Positions 1 to 10,023 of a DNA stretch of 64,000 bases are shown here, piece by piece (the stretch's first letter is position 1; each line of letters opens with the position of its first letter). The notes under the pieces were generated by a model. That model did not search any database and was not told the DNA's origin. It was given only the letters and a program-made list of their open reading frames with translations. The stretch is from NCBI RefSeq assembly GCF_009720625.1, contig NZ_CP046266.1, positions 1,249,501 through 1,313,500 on the forward strand, in the 5' to 3' direction. This DNA comes from Metabacillus sediminilitoris (GTDB lineage: Bacteria; Bacillota; Bacilli; Bacillales; Bacillaceae). The position numbers and the translations under genes were made by a program.

Positions 1-1623
1 GGTGATATTCGTAATCATGTTGGTTTGGTATGGTACGAGCGAGAATTTATTGTTCCAGAACTATTTTCAACAGAGCGTATTGTTCTTCGATTCGGATCAG
101 CCACACATAAAGCAAAAGTATATATCAATGGGGAGCTAGTAATTGAGCATAAAGGTGGATTTTTACCATTTGAAGCAGAGCTTAACGAATACTTGCAGAG
201 TGGAAAGAATCGATTAACTGTTGCGGTTGATAATATATTAGATGAAACAACTTTACCTGTTGGTTTTTACAAAGAACGTGAGGTTGAAGGTATAGGGAAA
301 GTAATAAGGAATCAACCAAATTTTGATTTTTTTAACTATGCTGGTCTGCATCGACCAGTAAAGGTATATACAACACCGAAAACATTTTTACAGGATGTTG
401 CTGTTGTTACTGATACTGATGGGACTGTTCAATATAAAGTTGATATTGTTGGGAATGCAGAAGTAACAGTGAGTGCTATAGACGAAAGTGGTTTAACTGT
501 AGCGTCAGCATCAGGGGAAGAAGGATCTCTTTATATATCAAACGTAAAACTGTGGGAACCTTTAAATGCATATCTTTATACATTAAAAATCGAACTTATT
601 AAAGATGGTAAGGTGGTTGATGTATATGAACAGCCATTTGGTGTACGTTCAGTAGAAATAAAAGATGGTAAGTTCCTAATTAACAATAAACCATTTTATT
701 TTAAAGGATTCGGTAAACATGAAGATACTGCAATTCACGGCAGAGGATTTGACGAAGCTGCAAATGTCATGGATTTCAACTTAATGAAATGGATTGGTGC
801 AAATTCCTTCCGTACTGCACACTATCCGTATTCAGAGGAAATCATGCGTTTGGCAGACAGTGAAGGTATTGTTGTGATTGATGAGACTCCAGCTGTTGGT
901 GTTCATTTAAATTTTGCTGCTACTTTCTTTGGTGGAAGGGAGTTTCGTAATACATGGGAACATATTGGAACATACGACCATCATTGCCAGGTAATTAAAG
1001 ATTTAATTGCACGGGATAAAAATCATCCGAGTGTTGTTATGTGGTCTATTGCAAACGAACCAGCTTCAGAGGAGGAAGGTGCTCGTGAATATTTTGAGCC
1101 TCTTGTGAATTTGGCAAAAGAAATTGATCCGCAGAAGAGGCCTGTTACAATCGTAACTCATGTAGAGTCAAGCCCAGAAAAATGTCAGATCGCTGAAATT
1201 GTCGATATACTTGCCTTAAATCGTTACTATGGATGGTATATCGAAGGTGGTGAATGGGATATCGTCAAAGCATATCTTGGGAAAGAACTGGACGGCTGGA
1301 GAAAACGATGCCCTGGAAAACCAATTATGTTCACAGAGTATGGTGCAGATACGATAGCAGGTTTGCATGATGTTGACCCTGTTATGTTTACAGAAGAATT
1401 TCAGGTTGAATTCTACCGTTCAAGTCATGAAGTTTTTGATGAATATAAGGAATTTATTGGTGAGCAAGTGTGGAACTTTGCTGATTTTGCTACAAGTCAA
1501 GGAATAGTGCGTGTTCAAGGTAATAAAAAAGGTATTTTCACCCGTGATCGTAAACCAAAGGCTGTTGCACACCATTTAAGAGAGCGTTGGAAAGAAATAC
1601 CGGACTTTGGTTATAAAGGTTAA
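1..1623 (+). CDS. uidA: beta-glucuronidase (GH2), 5'-truncated by window edge
   Basis: Hydrolyses beta-D-glucuronides to glucuronate plus aglycone, in the cytosol. The frame is open from base 1 ([15 protein letters not shown]), so the true start lies upstream and roughly the first 70 residues are missing; the TTG at 25 is not the start. The jelly-roll/sandwich domain is followed by the TIM barrel with the acid/base Glu in [10 protein letters not shown] (codon 1057-1059) and the nucleophile Glu in FTEYGAD (codon 1336-1338). The C-terminal [13 protein letters not shown] contains the N-x-K motif that binds the glucuronate carboxylate, which separates true glucuronidases from beta-galactosidases. 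The next gene is a glucuronide-type symporter, so uptake and cleavage are paired. Function is confident. Confidence 0.95.
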   Translation, partial: GDIRNHVGLVWYEREFIVPELFSTERIVLRFGSATHKAKVYINGELVIEHKGGFLPFEAELNEYLQSGKNRLTVAVDNILDETTLPVGFYKEREVEGIGKVIRNQPNFDFFNYAGLHRPVKVYTTPKTFLQDVAVVTDTDGTVQYKVDIVGNAEVTVSAIDESGLTVASASGEEGSLYISNVKLWEPLNAYLYTLKIELIKDGKVVDVYEQPFGVRSVEIKDGKFLINNKPFYFKGFGKHEDTAIHGRGFDEAANVMDFNLMKWIGANSFRTAHYPYSEEIMRLADSEGIVVIDETPAVGVHLNFAATFFGGREFRNTWEHIGTYDHHCQVIKDLIARDKNHPSVVMWSIANEPASEEEGAREYFEPLVNLAKEIDPQKRPVTIVTHVESSPEKCQIAEIVDILALNRYYGWYIEGGEWDIVKAYLGKELDGWRKRCPGKPIMFTEYGADTIAGLHDVDPVMFTEEFQVEFYRSSHEVFDEYKEFIGEQVWNFADFATSQGIVRVQGNKKGIFTRDRKPKAVAHHLRERWKEIPDFGYKG

Positions 1624-1638
1624 AAGACAAACGGTTAC

Positions 1639-1679
1639 ACAAAGTCAAAGTACTGGTTAAGCCAACACTTTGACTTTGT
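1639..1679 (+). terminator. 13-bp stem-loop between uidA and the symporter
   Basis: A perfect 13-bp inverted repeat (1639-1651 with 1667-1679, loop 15 nt) lies just after the uidA stop. No U-tract follows, so it is a poor intrinsic terminator. It may instead stabilise the upstream mRNA or attenuate transcription into the symporter gene. Confidence 0.4.
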
Positions 1680-1792
1680 AAATAATATAGCTTGAATTTT
1701 AGATTTTAATGAAAGGGCTTTCTTGATAAGGAATATTCCAACTTTTTATATCTTTAAATGAGATCGCTTAATTTAATAAGGGGGTAGGGATT

Positions 1793-3253
1793 ATGTCAAA
1801 TTCAACGAATAATAAAGCAAAACTATGGCAAGTTGCCTTTTTTACGCTAAACAACACATCCACGAATCTTCACGCTTTTATACTAGGGTTTGTTACTTAT
1901 TATGCTACAGGGATTGCAGGACTTGCTGTGATGATAATCAGTTCGGTTTTAATGGCAGCACGGCTATTCGATGGAATAATTGATCCGGCCATTGGATATA
2001 TCATTGATAAGACTGAGTCTAAGTTTGGTAAGTTTACACCGTTAATTATAGTAGGAAATATTATTTCTGCTGGTACTATCGTTATTATCTTTAGTGTTAC
2101 TCATTTATTGCCAGAATCGGTGCAGTTCATTTTCTTTACGGCTATGTTGATTATCAACAAAATTGGTTATTCATTACAATGCAGTGTTACAAAAGCTGGT
2201 CAAACTGTATTAACAAATAATCCAAAACAGCGTCCGCTTTATGCAATTTTTGATAGTGTTTATAACATTGGAGTTTTCACTGGGGGACAAATTTTTGTTT
2301 CAAACTATCTAGTACCCAAACACGGAAATTTTACTTTATCTTTATTTACAGAATTGAATATGTATGGACTTATTATTTCCGGGATATGTGCACTGTTCGC
2401 TATCGTAGGTATTTGGGCAAAAGATAAGAAGGAATACTATGGTTTAGCAGAAGAGGGAACAAAAACTACTTTACGTGAGTATTGGGGCGTTATTAAAGGA
2501 AACAGGCCGTTACAGATGCTTTCAATTTCCGCATCATTTGATAAATTAGCAATGAGCATTAATCGTTATTCTGTAGTAGGCGTGATGTTGTTTGGTATTT
2601 TACTAGGGGATTATACGCTAAGTGGTACAATTGGTATGATTACAATTATTCCAACTTTATTTATTACATTCTATATTGTTAGCATCGCTAGAAAGACAGG
2701 TTTAAAAAAGTCATATGTTATTTCAGCATGGATCGGAATACTAGGCTTTGCGGGCTTAATTGTTCTATTTTTACTAATAGATAATCCGTCAACAATCTCA
2801 CTTAAGAGTATTGGAGTTTCGACTGTCTTATTCTTAATTCTATATTCAGTAGCGATAGGCTTTGCCAATATTCCAACAACATTAGTTGTTCCAATGATCG
2901 CCGATGTATCAGACTATGAAACACATAAATCAGGACGTTACGTACCAGGGATGATGGGAACGATTTTCTCTTTTATTGATCAGCTTGTTTCATCTTTAGC
3001 ACCTACTATAGTTGGTGCTGTTGTCGGAATTATTGGTTACAAGTCACAATTTCCTGAAGTTGGAGATTCATTAACCACACCATTGTTTGTTACAACATTA
3101 GTATTAGCATTTGGTTTACCAGCTCTTTGCTTGATCGTATCAATTATAGCAATGAAGTTCTATCATCTTGATGCTAAGAGAATGGAAGACATTCAAAAGG
3201 GAATTGCACAAATTAAATCAAATGTAAACAAAGACGATATTGCTGCATTATAA
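1793..3253 (+). CDS. uidB: glucuronide:cation symporter, GPH/MFS family
   Basis: Membrane transporter of 486 residues with about 12 hydrophobic segments, of the glycoside-pentoside-hexuronide:cation symporter family. The N-terminal part has DGIIDPAIGYIIDKTESKFGK, the family signature (R/D-x-D-G-x-x-D-P with the K-x-G-K-F loop). The start ATG follows AGGGGGTAGGGATT. It lies 169 bp after the beta-glucuronidase and in the same direction, so it probably imports glucuronides or related beta-glycosides with H+ or Na+. The family also carries melibiose, xylosides and isoprimeverose, so the substrate is inferred from context only. Confidence 0.85.
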   Translation: MSNSTNNKAKLWQVAFFTLNNTSTNLHAFILGFVTYYATGIAGLAVMIISSVLMAARLFDGIIDPAIGYIIDKTESKFGKFTPLIIVGNIISAGTIVIIFSVTHLLPESVQFIFFTAMLIINKIGYSLQCSVTKAGQTVLTNNPKQRPLYAIFDSVYNIGVFTGGQIFVSNYLVPKHGNFTLSLFTELNMYGLIISGICALFAIVGIWAKDKKEYYGLAEEGTKTTLREYWGVIKGNRPLQMLSISASFDKLAMSINRYSVVGVMLFGILLGDYTLSGTIGMITIIPTLFITFYIVSIARKTGLKKSYVISAWIGILGFAGLIVLFLLIDNPSTISLKSIGVSTVLFLILYSVAIGFANIPTTLVVPMIADVSDYETHKSGRYVPGMMGTIFSFIDQLVSSLAPTIVGAVVGIIGYKSQFPEVGDSLTTPLFVTTLVLAFGLPALCLIVSIIAMKFYHLDAKRMEDIQKGIAQIKSNVNKDDIAAL

Positions 3254-3275
3254 GAATGAAAATGAAAACGCTTCT

Positions 3276-3310
3276 AACTCCTGGTAATTAATATTTCCAG
3301 GAGTTTTATT
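3276..3310 (+). terminator. intrinsic terminator after uidB
   Basis: A 9-bp stem (AACTCCTGG at 3276-3284, CCAGGAGTT at 3297-3305) is followed by a T-rich run. It closes the uidAB unit. Confidence 0.75.
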
Positions 3311-3580
3311 ACGTTTGGAAGGAATAAGATAGCAAAATTAGGTTCTTAACAGGGGAAGTTTGTTAATATAAAATACAGGATTATATTGTTTTTTTAATTC
3401 TTCTGTGAAAAACATAGCAGAAATAAAACAATACCCTAACCGTATTTGTGCAAAGAGGAAGAATTATATCAATTCCTCTATGGATCTATCAAATAAGCTT
3501 ACATAAGAAGACTTATCTTCTATATTGTAAGATAAACTCTTATTTTCTATGTTCCTTGAATGTTCAATTTACGTATTTAA

Positions 3581-3850
3581 TTAAAGTTTATGTGGGAAAA
3601 TAAAACGAAAAGTTGTCCCAACACCTACCTCACTTTCAACTCGAATAATTCCATTCATTGCTTTGACAATGCTGTTTACTACCATCATCCTAAGTCCCGT
3701 TCCTTTTGAACCTTTAGTTGAATAGTAAGGTTCACCAAGTCTATCTACCTGTTCTTTTGTCATTCCGACTCCATTGTCTTTTACAATTATTAATATATCT
3801 TTTTTGACATTCTCAATTTGGATACTTAACTGACCACCACGTAGCATTGA
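3581..3850 (-). pseudogene. C-terminal fragment of a sensor histidine kinase
   Basis: Only the end of a HATPase_c domain remains (about 88 codons). DNGVGMTKEQ is the D-box, YYSTKGSKGTGL the G2-box and GVGTTFRFIFP the usual C-terminus of Bacillus sporulation/KinB-like kinases. The N-box, His box and all sensory parts are gone: an in-frame stop (3851-3853) lies immediately before the retained sequence. In the G2 box an Arg replaces the usual Gly (GTGLRMMV). It cannot be a functional kinase. The break is within 5 bp of another gene fragment on the opposite strand, which points to a deletion that joined two truncated genes. Confidence 0.8.
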
Positions 3851-3854
3851 CTAA

Positions 3855-4130
3855 ACTATTAAAGCTTTAGATGAAGTAAGTAAACAACGTTCTGCTGTAG
3901 CACGTGGTGATGAAGGTTTAATTATTAACTATATCCCGAATACCCATGAAGAAAGAGATGAAGCTGGTATTACTACTTTAGACGTGTCAGAAGCAGTAGA
4001 TTATTATAGAACTCCCAGAGGATATCATCCAAATTCACAAAATAAGCAAAGGTTTACAAGTATTGATAAAACGATGTCGTATGATGCTTTTCACCTAGCA
4101 GATCAATTGCTTACACAACCATATATCTAG
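3855..4130 (+). pseudogene. internal fragment of an alpha/beta hydrolase
   Basis: An open frame without a start codon reads for 91 codons from 3855 to a TAG at 4128. Text such as YYRTPRGYHPNSQNK and YDAFHLADQLLTQP is typical of the second half of COG1073-type alpha/beta hydrolases (dienelactone hydrolase-like). The nucleophile elbow (G-x-S-x-G) is missing upstream, and the acid and His residues expected after the TQP segment are missing downstream. It is a remnant cut at both ends. Family assignment is from memory of the conserved block and is moderately sure. Confidence 0.65.
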
Positions 4131-4555
4131 TTATACCAAAAAAGGTTGTGTTTTATTGATCTATGTAAAATCTATGTAAGTCCCCAATAATCTATGTTCC
4201 ATTATGATGAACATATTAGTAACTATTGAAACAGCAATGTCTATGAAAAACAATTAAAGGGGGGGAATTTAATAGGATATAAATAATTTTTTTAAAGATT
4301 AATATGGTATAATTTTGTATTAGTAATAAGTACCTGCATAATAGGTGTAAATTCGCAAAATATGTTAAACATCCAAAAATAAATATGAGGATATGCTTAT
4401 ATATTTTTGGAAGAAAATGAAAGCGTTTTATAACATTAGATATGATGAAATCAATATATATTTTGAAAGTGATTCAGTCACTTTATTATAACTTTTATTC
4501 CTCTATTCTCTAAATGAATTTGTTCTCTTAAATAGTATGAATGGAGGGAATTATT
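4131..4555. other. intergenic, A+T-rich, no gene seen
   Basis: This stretch has no convincing coding frame. It holds the candidate cre box at 4418-4431 and the Shine-Dalgarno GGAGGG (4546-4551) of the next gene. It presumably contains the promoter of the binding protein/two-component operon. Confidence 0.5.
4418..4431 (+). promoter_or_regulatory. candidate cre (CcpA) box
   Basis: TGAAAGCGTTTTAT matches 12 of 14 positions of the cre consensus TGWNANCGNTNWCA; the final CA is replaced by AT. Its place about 125 bp upstream of a sugar-sensing operon fits carbon catabolite control. Confidence 0.5.
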
Positions 4556-5608
4556 GTGAAAATAAAATACTTTCTTTTTACATTAATTCTAATTACTTTG
4601 TGTGGTTGCAGTATACTTGGGGGAACATCGACTGAGTATAAAGTTGTTTATAATGGTGAAGGAAACAAACAGAAGGACATTGAACCAAAAAAGACACGAA
4701 ATGATGAACCTTATACGATTGGATTTGTACCTAAAATTGAAGGGATCCCTTATTTTAACGCTGTTAGAGAAGGAGCCTTAGAAGCTGGGAAAGATTTAGG
4801 TGTAAAAATCATTTATAAAGGTCCATCAACCGCTAGTTGGGAAGAGCAAGCACAAATCATAGAAGGATTGATTGAAAGTAATGTAGATGTCATTGCAGTT
4901 GCGGCAAATGATCCAATAAAATTGGGCTATGCTTTGCAAAAGGCAAAAAATAGAGGAATAAAAGTTATTACATGGGATTCAGATACCAACCCAGAATTCC
5001 GGAGTTTTTTTGTTAATATGGTCAACCCAGAAATATTAGGACGACATTTAATGGATGTGCTTGCCTCAGAAATGAATGAAAATGGACAATATGTCATATT
5101 AACTGGCTCATCCACTGCAGCGAATTTAAATGATTGGATCAAATGGATCGATCAGCAAAATATTGAGTATTATCCGAATATGGAACGGGTAGATGTAATA
5201 CCAACAAATGAAGACCCACATACTGCATATTTGGCAACACAAAAGGTTTTAGAGAAATACCCAGATTTAAAAGGGATTATTGGTATATCTACTGTCAATC
5301 CCCCTGTAGCTGCCCAGGTTGTCAAAGATAAGGGAAAGACAGGAGATATAAAAGTAATCGGTGTATCATCTCCCCTATTAATGAAGCCGTTTCTAAAAGA
5401 GGGAGTTGCACAAATGATCACACTATGGAGTCCTCAAAAACTAGGGTACTTAACAGTTAGCTTGGGAAATAACTTACTAAATGGTGAGAGTCCATATAGT
5501 GGACAACAAATTCAGAATATTGGAATTATTGGATATGAAGATGATATGGTCATTATGGGCCAGCCAATTAATATTTCAAAGGAAAATGTTGATCAATATG
5601 ATTTTTAA
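4556..5608 (+). CDS. sugar-binding lipoprotein of a three-component sensor (AraP-like)
   Basis: Secreted, lipid-anchored solute-binding protein of the periplasmic-binding type 1 fold (RbsB/LsrB-like). I choose the GTG at 4556 because GGAGGG precedes it by about 5 nt; the upstream ATG at 4541 overlaps that ribosome site. The signal peptide ends in the lipobox LCGC. The mature part begins TIGFVPKIEGIPYFNAVREG and contains ITWDSDTNPEF and ends in FSKENVDQYDF-like text, as in LsrB relatives. It is followed by an overlapping YesM-type kinase and a YesN-type regulator. That gene order matches AraP-AraS-AraT of Geobacillus stearothermophilus, where the lipoprotein presents arabinose to the kinase. 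Ligand here is unproven. It is a paralogue of the transporter binding protein at 14588. Confidence 0.8.
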   Translation: MKIKYFLFTLILITLCGCSILGGTSTEYKVVYNGEGNKQKDIEPKKTRNDEPYTIGFVPKIEGIPYFNAVREGALEAGKDLGVKIIYKGPSTASWEEQAQIIEGLIESNVDVIAVAANDPIKLGYALQKAKNRGIKVITWDSDTNPEFRSFFVNMVNPEILGRHLMDVLASEMNENGQYVILTGSSTAANLNDWIKWIDQQNIEYYPNMERVDVIPTNEDPHTAYLATQKVLEKYPDLKGIIGISTVNPPVAAQVVKDKGKTGDIKVIGVSSPLLMKPFLKEGVAQMITLWSPQKLGYLTVSLGNNLLNGESPYSGQQIQNIGIIGYEDDMVIMGQPINISKENVDQYDF

Positions 5609-7415
5609 ATATAGAAAAATAAAGAGCTTGAGATTATCTAACAAATTAATCATTACCTACATATTATTAACAGTCATTCCAATGGCCACATTAGGATTCA
5701 TTGTCTATAACCAATTCTCCAAATCTATTGAGAGACAGGTTGGAGAATATGTTCCACAATTATTAAATCAAGCAAATCAAAATATTGAAAATGAAATTAG
5801 GAAGCTTGAAGGCTTGCCTGAACTTATATATAGCTCTGGTGAAGTGATGGAAGTTTTAAGGAATCACGGGGTACAAAATAAGTCATCTCAGCTTCGAGGT
5901 AAGTATGTTGTTCAAAACTATTTATCTAGTATTTACCTTACATCAAATAATTCTGATATATTGGGTGCATTTTTAGTTTCAAATCAACGCCTATTTGCTA
6001 GTACAAGAACATCTTATCAAGGATTTGGTTTTGAGGATGGATCTTTACCTTATGCCAATGATCGGATTCAGTTCGGTGAGATGGATCTGTTGTTATCCAA
6101 TCAAATTAATCTAACATTTAAAGACAACCCATCATTTATATTACTTGTTAAACAAATTACAGACTTTGATAATAGAGAATATTTAGGTACTTTATATTTA
6201 GCTGTAAATGTCAGTTTTTTTGAGGGAGTTCTAGAAGACCTGAATAGAAAAGAAAATACTGAAATGTGGCTTATGGATAAACAAGGTAAGATTTTTTATC
6301 ATACAAATCCAGATCGAATGGGAAAAACAATGAAAGAAATTGAGCATTTTCCACTATTTAATGGAAGCTTCCGTACAAATGTAAATGGTCAACAAACACT
6401 AATTAGTTTAGATGAAGGTAAAGAATTTCCTTGGATTTTAGGACATAGTATACCGAAGAAAAACCTAACGGAACAAACAGATATTGTTAGAAATGTAACC
6501 GTTTTAATCTTTGTTATAATGGCTTGTATTTCGACGGTTATATCTATTTTTTTAGCTTGGACAGTAACAAAACCGATTAAACAATTAAGCCATATTATGA
6601 AAGATGTAGAAACAGGCAACTTTAATGTAGAAGTTCCTATACATTCAGATGATGAAGTCGGTATTTTAGCAAAAAGTTTTCGTTCCATGGTTAATAAAAT
6701 ACGAGAATTGATTCAAAAAAACTACTTAATAGAGATTCGGCAAAAAAATGCTGAGTTATACGCATTACAATCACAAATTAATCCTCATTTTATGTACAAC
6801 ACCTTAGAAACAATCGGAATGGCAATTGAAGACGGCGAGCAAGAACAGAGCGTTCATATGATTACATTGTTAGGAAGAATGATGAGATTTTCGATTAGTA
6901 ATAAAGACAGTCTAGTTTTAATTGCTAGTGAAGTTCAACACATTCGTGATTACTTGGATATTCAAAAATTTCGGTTTGAAGATCGGTTATCCTTTCAAAT
7001 TCATGAAGAGGTTCAAAGTTGTAAGTATTATACACCGAAGTTTGTATTACAACCGATCATTGAAAATGCAATCAAATACGGATTAGAAAAAAGAAAGGAA
7101 ATCGAAATCGAAATCGAAGTGGTTGAAGAAATCAATCAAGATGGTAAGTCGGTTATTTTATTTATTATCCGAGACAATGGACCTGGAATTGATGAAAACA
7201 CCTTGTTAAGGATTCATCATTTATTAGGATCTGATCCAATGAAAAGCAGAGATTCTGGATTTGGGATTATCAATGTACATGCAAGGATTGCGATGATGTT
7301 TGGTGAGGAATTTGGCTTACAAATAAAAAGTAAAGTCGATAAAGGAACAGAAGTCTATCTACGAATTCCTAAAACCGTTGAACCTAGCCTAAGTAATATC
7401 GAAAGGGGAAATTAA
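5598..7415 (+). CDS. YesM-type sensor histidine kinase (AraS-like)
   Basis: Membrane kinase of about 605 residues. It begins with a transmembrane segment (IITYILLTVIPMATLGFIVY), then an extracellular sensory region of Cache type. A second membrane segment (VTVLIFVIMACISTVISIFL), a HAMP linker, a His_kinase domain (PF06580) with INPHFMYNTLE (His about 397, codon 6786-6788) and a HATPase domain with DNGPGIDENT follow. The ATG at 5598 overlaps the preceding stop by 11 nt, which suggests translational coupling; an ATG at 5586 is possible. It probably reads the state of the upstream lipoprotein and phosphorylates the regulator encoded 2 bp downstream. Confidence 0.88.
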   Translation: MIFKYRKIKSLRLSNKLIITYILLTVIPMATLGFIVYNQFSKSIERQVGEYVPQLLNQANQNIENEIRKLEGLPELIYSSGEVMEVLRNHGVQNKSSQLRGKYVVQNYLSSIYLTSNNSDILGAFLVSNQRLFASTRTSYQGFGFEDGSLPYANDRIQFGEMDLLLSNQINLTFKDNPSFILLVKQITDFDNREYLGTLYLAVNVSFFEGVLEDLNRKENTEMWLMDKQGKIFYHTNPDRMGKTMKEIEHFPLFNGSFRTNVNGQQTLISLDEGKEFPWILGHSIPKKNLTEQTDIVRNVTVLIFVIMACISTVISIFLAWTVTKPIKQLSHIMKDVETGNFNVEVPIHSDDEVGILAKSFRSMVNKIRELIQKNYLIEIRQKNAELYALQSQINPHFMYNTLETIGMAIEDGEQEQSVHMITLLGRMMRFSISNKDSLVLIASEVQHIRDYLDIQKFRFEDRLSFQIHEEVQSCKYYTPKFVLQPIIENAIKYGLEKRKEIEIEIEVVEEINQDGKSVILFIIRDNGPGIDENTLLRIHHLLGSDPMKSRDSGFGIINVHARIAMMFGEEFGLQIKSKVDKGTEVYLRIPKTVEPSLSNIERGN

Positions 7416-7417
7416 CA

Positions 7418-9079
7418 GTGGGGAAAATCAAAACTGTTATTGTAGATGATGAACCGAGAATAAGAAAAGGAATTGAAAGACTTGTACGATCAAATGGAGA
7501 AGACTGGGAAGTGATCGGGGCATTTTCCGATGGACAAGAAGCGTATGATGCCATTGTGAATACATTTAAATCAATTGATTTATTAATTACTGATGTTCAA
7601 ATGCCAATTATGAATGGCTTAACACTTATAAAAAAATTAAACAGCGAATCGAATGACTTTTTTTCAATCATTATTAGTGGCTTTGATGATTTCAAATATG
7701 CACAAGAGGCGATTCGGGAAGGGGCAACCGATTATATTTTAAAACCGATCGATCGCGAAAAATTTCAATTACAATTAAATGAAGTAAAAGAAAAAATTAT
7801 ACAAAAACAAAAAGAAAAAGATAGATTGAGAGATATTCAAGAAAAAGCATCTCAATTATTTTATACGAAACAAATTCAATTTTTAAGTGAGTTGACCTGG
7901 AACGATGAAACAGATATTTCCTTAATGGAATGGGATTTTCAGTTTCCGAAGGGACGGTATCTATTTGCTCATATCGACATTGACCAAGTTTTCGCAAAAT
8001 CAAAGGGAATTTCAGCATCAGAGCGTAGAGCTTGGCATTTTGCTGTTGAGAATATTATAAAAGAGTCGATAGCAAATGATTTAAGCAATCAAGGGATAGA
8101 TTCTTGGGTTTGGAAAAATGATAATTTAAGTTTTTGGTTATTGTTATATGATCAGGAATTGATTAGAGTGAATCCATCCTTCTCCAGTCTAGTTGAGGAA
8201 TATTTAGCAAAATTAAAAATGATCATTCGAAAATATTTGAAATTTACAGCCTCGATTGCAATCGGAAATGAATTTGAAGATTTATCACTTTTGCCAACTA
8301 TGAGAGAGCAATTACTATCACTAATCCAATTTCGTATGATCAAAGGTAATCATGTTATTTTCCGTCTGAGTACTTTAAACGAACTCTCAATTGAAAAATC
8401 ATCGACAATGTCATCTTCGGTGTACAAATATACGGAGCAAATTATGAATGCACTCGATGAAAAAAGTGAAGCAGAAATCTCAAAGGCGCTCTCTCATTTC
8501 TTTCGAGAAATCGAAAGCTTAAAATCACCTTTATTAATTCAAGAGTCTATACAATATTTATGTATTCGCAGCATCAATCATTTGGTGGAAAACGATCGTT
8601 TTTCTGTAGATATCAAGATGTTTATTGAAACATTTCAAATGACTAAAAAAGCGGCGAATTTCATTCAATTAAAGGATGAAATTAAAAACTGGATGATTCG
8701 TTTGGTAAATAAAATGAAAGAAATAGATTCCGGGCAAACTGATCCAATCCATCAAGTAAAAACGTGGATTCATCATCATTTGAGTGAAAATATTACCATT
8801 AAGAAAATGGCAGACAATGTCTATTTAAACCCTACTTATTTATGTGAAATCTTTAAAGTTCAGACAGGTGAAACCATATTAAATTATGTAACAAATGCAA
8901 GGTTAAAAAAGGCTAAGGAATTACTAGAAAAGACAGATATGAAAATCTATGATATCGCTACAAATGTGGGATATCAAGATACAAAATATTTTAGTAGACT
9001 ATTTAAACAATGGACGAATCAATCTCCATCCCAATATAGGGAAAGAAATTATAAACAGCAAGTGTTGCAAGAGAAATAA
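7418..9079 (+). CDS. YesN-type response regulator with AraC DNA-binding domain (AraT-like)
   Basis: Cytosolic transcription factor of 553 residues starting at GTG after GAAAGGGG. An N-terminal receiver domain (VIVDDEPRIRKG; phospho-acceptor Asp about 59 in LLITDVQMP; ILKPID with the conserved Lys) is joined through a long linker to two AraC-type helix-turn-helix motifs near the C-terminus (ITIKKMADNVYLNPTYLCEI and IYDIATNVGYQDTKYFSRLF). It is the partner of the preceding kinase. By analogy with AraT it should activate the ABC importer and catabolic genes that begin 250 bp downstream. Confidence 0.9.
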   Translation: MGKIKTVIVDDEPRIRKGIERLVRSNGEDWEVIGAFSDGQEAYDAIVNTFKSIDLLITDVQMPIMNGLTLIKKLNSESNDFFSIIISGFDDFKYAQEAIREGATDYILKPIDREKFQLQLNEVKEKIIQKQKEKDRLRDIQEKASQLFYTKQIQFLSELTWNDETDISLMEWDFQFPKGRYLFAHIDIDQVFAKSKGISASERRAWHFAVENIIKESIANDLSNQGIDSWVWKNDNLSFWLLLYDQELIRVNPSFSSLVEEYLAKLKMIIRKYLKFTASIAIGNEFEDLSLLPTMREQLLSLIQFRMIKGNHVIFRLSTLNELSIEKSSTMSSSVYKYTEQIMNALDEKSEAEISKALSHFFREIESLKSPLLIQESIQYLCIRSINHLVENDRFSVDIKMFIETFQMTKKAANFIQLKDEIKNWMIRLVNKMKEIDSGQTDPIHQVKTWIHHHLSENITIKKMADNVYLNPTYLCEIFKVQTGETILNYVTNARLKKAKELLEKTDMKIYDIATNVGYQDTKYFSRLFKQWTNQSPSQYRERNYKQQVLQEK

Positions 9080-9095
9080 GATTTTTCTTAATAGG

Positions 9096-9142
9096 AAACT
9101 CCGTATTTTGAAGAAAGTGTCAGCAAAATACGGAGTTTTTTT
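9096..9142 (+). terminator. strong intrinsic terminator
   Basis: A perfect 14-bp stem (9096-9109 with 9125-9138, AAACTCCGTATTTT) is followed by T residues. It ends the sensor operon and makes the catabolic genes a separate unit. Confidence 0.9.
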
Positions 9143-9324
9143 CTGTTTAAATAAAGAAGTCTTTTGTAATCATCCGAATAATATCACCCTAATCAGAATA
9201 TTGTCTCCTAGTAACAAAGCGGGATTCTTTATATAGTAAATCTAACAAGAAAACAAACTGAAAAGCGACTATCCCTTCATATGTAAGGGGTTTTAATAAA
9301 ATGGTGATGAAAGGGAGTTTACGT

Positions 9325-10014
9325 ATGGCATTAATCGGTCCTTCACTTATGTGTGCTGATATGGGGAATCTTCAAGATTCAGTTTTAACACTAGATCAAG
9401 CAGGTGTAGATTTTTTTCATATCGATGTAATGGATGGGAAATTTGTTCCAAACTTTACACTAGGCCCAGATTTAATTAAGAGATTAAGAGAGTTTACAGA
9501 AAAATCATTTGATATACACCTTATGGTAGAAAAGCCGGAAGATTTCTTAAACTTGTTTATAGAATCGGGTGCAGACATGATATCTGTTCATGCTGAAGCG
9601 ACGAATCATTTGCAAAGAACTTTACAAACGATAAAAGATCGAGGTTTGAAGGCAGGAGTAGCAATAAATCCAGCAACTTCTATTCAAGATATTGAATATG
9701 TATTAGATGTTGTTGATTATATAACAGTAATGACTGTCAATCCTGGATTTGCGGGACAAAAATTTGTTCCACTTATGAACAAGAAGCTAGCAGATTTAAC
9801 ATATCTTATTAATGAAAACGGATACAAGATTGATATTCAAGTGGATGGGAATATTGGCTATGAAACCATTCCTGATGTATTGAAGAATGGGGCAAATATG
9901 CTAGTTTGTGGAACTTCTAGTTTATTTAAGCCAAATCTCTCATTAGAATTAGCGGTTTCTAAGCTCCGAAATTTTATCGAAGATATCGAAGTCAATAAAA
10001 GTATAAAACTGTGA
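9325..10014 (+). CDS. ribulose-phosphate / allulose-phosphate 3-epimerase family
   Basis: TIM-barrel epimerase of the Rpe family (229 residues). HIDVMDGKFVPN holds the metal-binding His/Asp, and IHLMV, VNPGFAGQKF and VDGNIG are the other conserved metal and phosphate-binding strands. The start at 9325 has AAAGGGAG at a good distance and begins at the conserved PSLMCAD; an ATG at 9301 is also possible. PSLMC and TVMTVNPGFAGQ resemble E. coli AlsE (allulose-6-P 3-epimerase) more than ordinary Rpe (PSILSAD, LLMTVNPG). It may act on D-allulose-6-P or interconvert D-xylulose-5-P and D-ribulose-5-P. First gene of the catabolic operon. Confidence 0.8.
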   Translation: MALIGPSLMCADMGNLQDSVLTLDQAGVDFFHIDVMDGKFVPNFTLGPDLIKRLREFTEKSFDIHLMVEKPEDFLNLFIESGADMISVHAEATNHLQRTLQTIKDRGLKAGVAINPATSIQDIEYVLDVVDYITVMTVNPGFAGQKFVPLMNKKLADLTYLINENGYKIDIQVDGNIGYETIPDVLKNGANMLVCGTSSLFKPNLSLELAVSKLRNFIEDIEVNKSIKL

Positions 10015-10023
10015 GGGATAAAT

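Noticed and set aside
3263..3276. cre box after the uidB stop
   Set aside because: TGAAAACGCTTCTA is similar but has mismatches in the second half and lies downstream of the gene next to a terminator.
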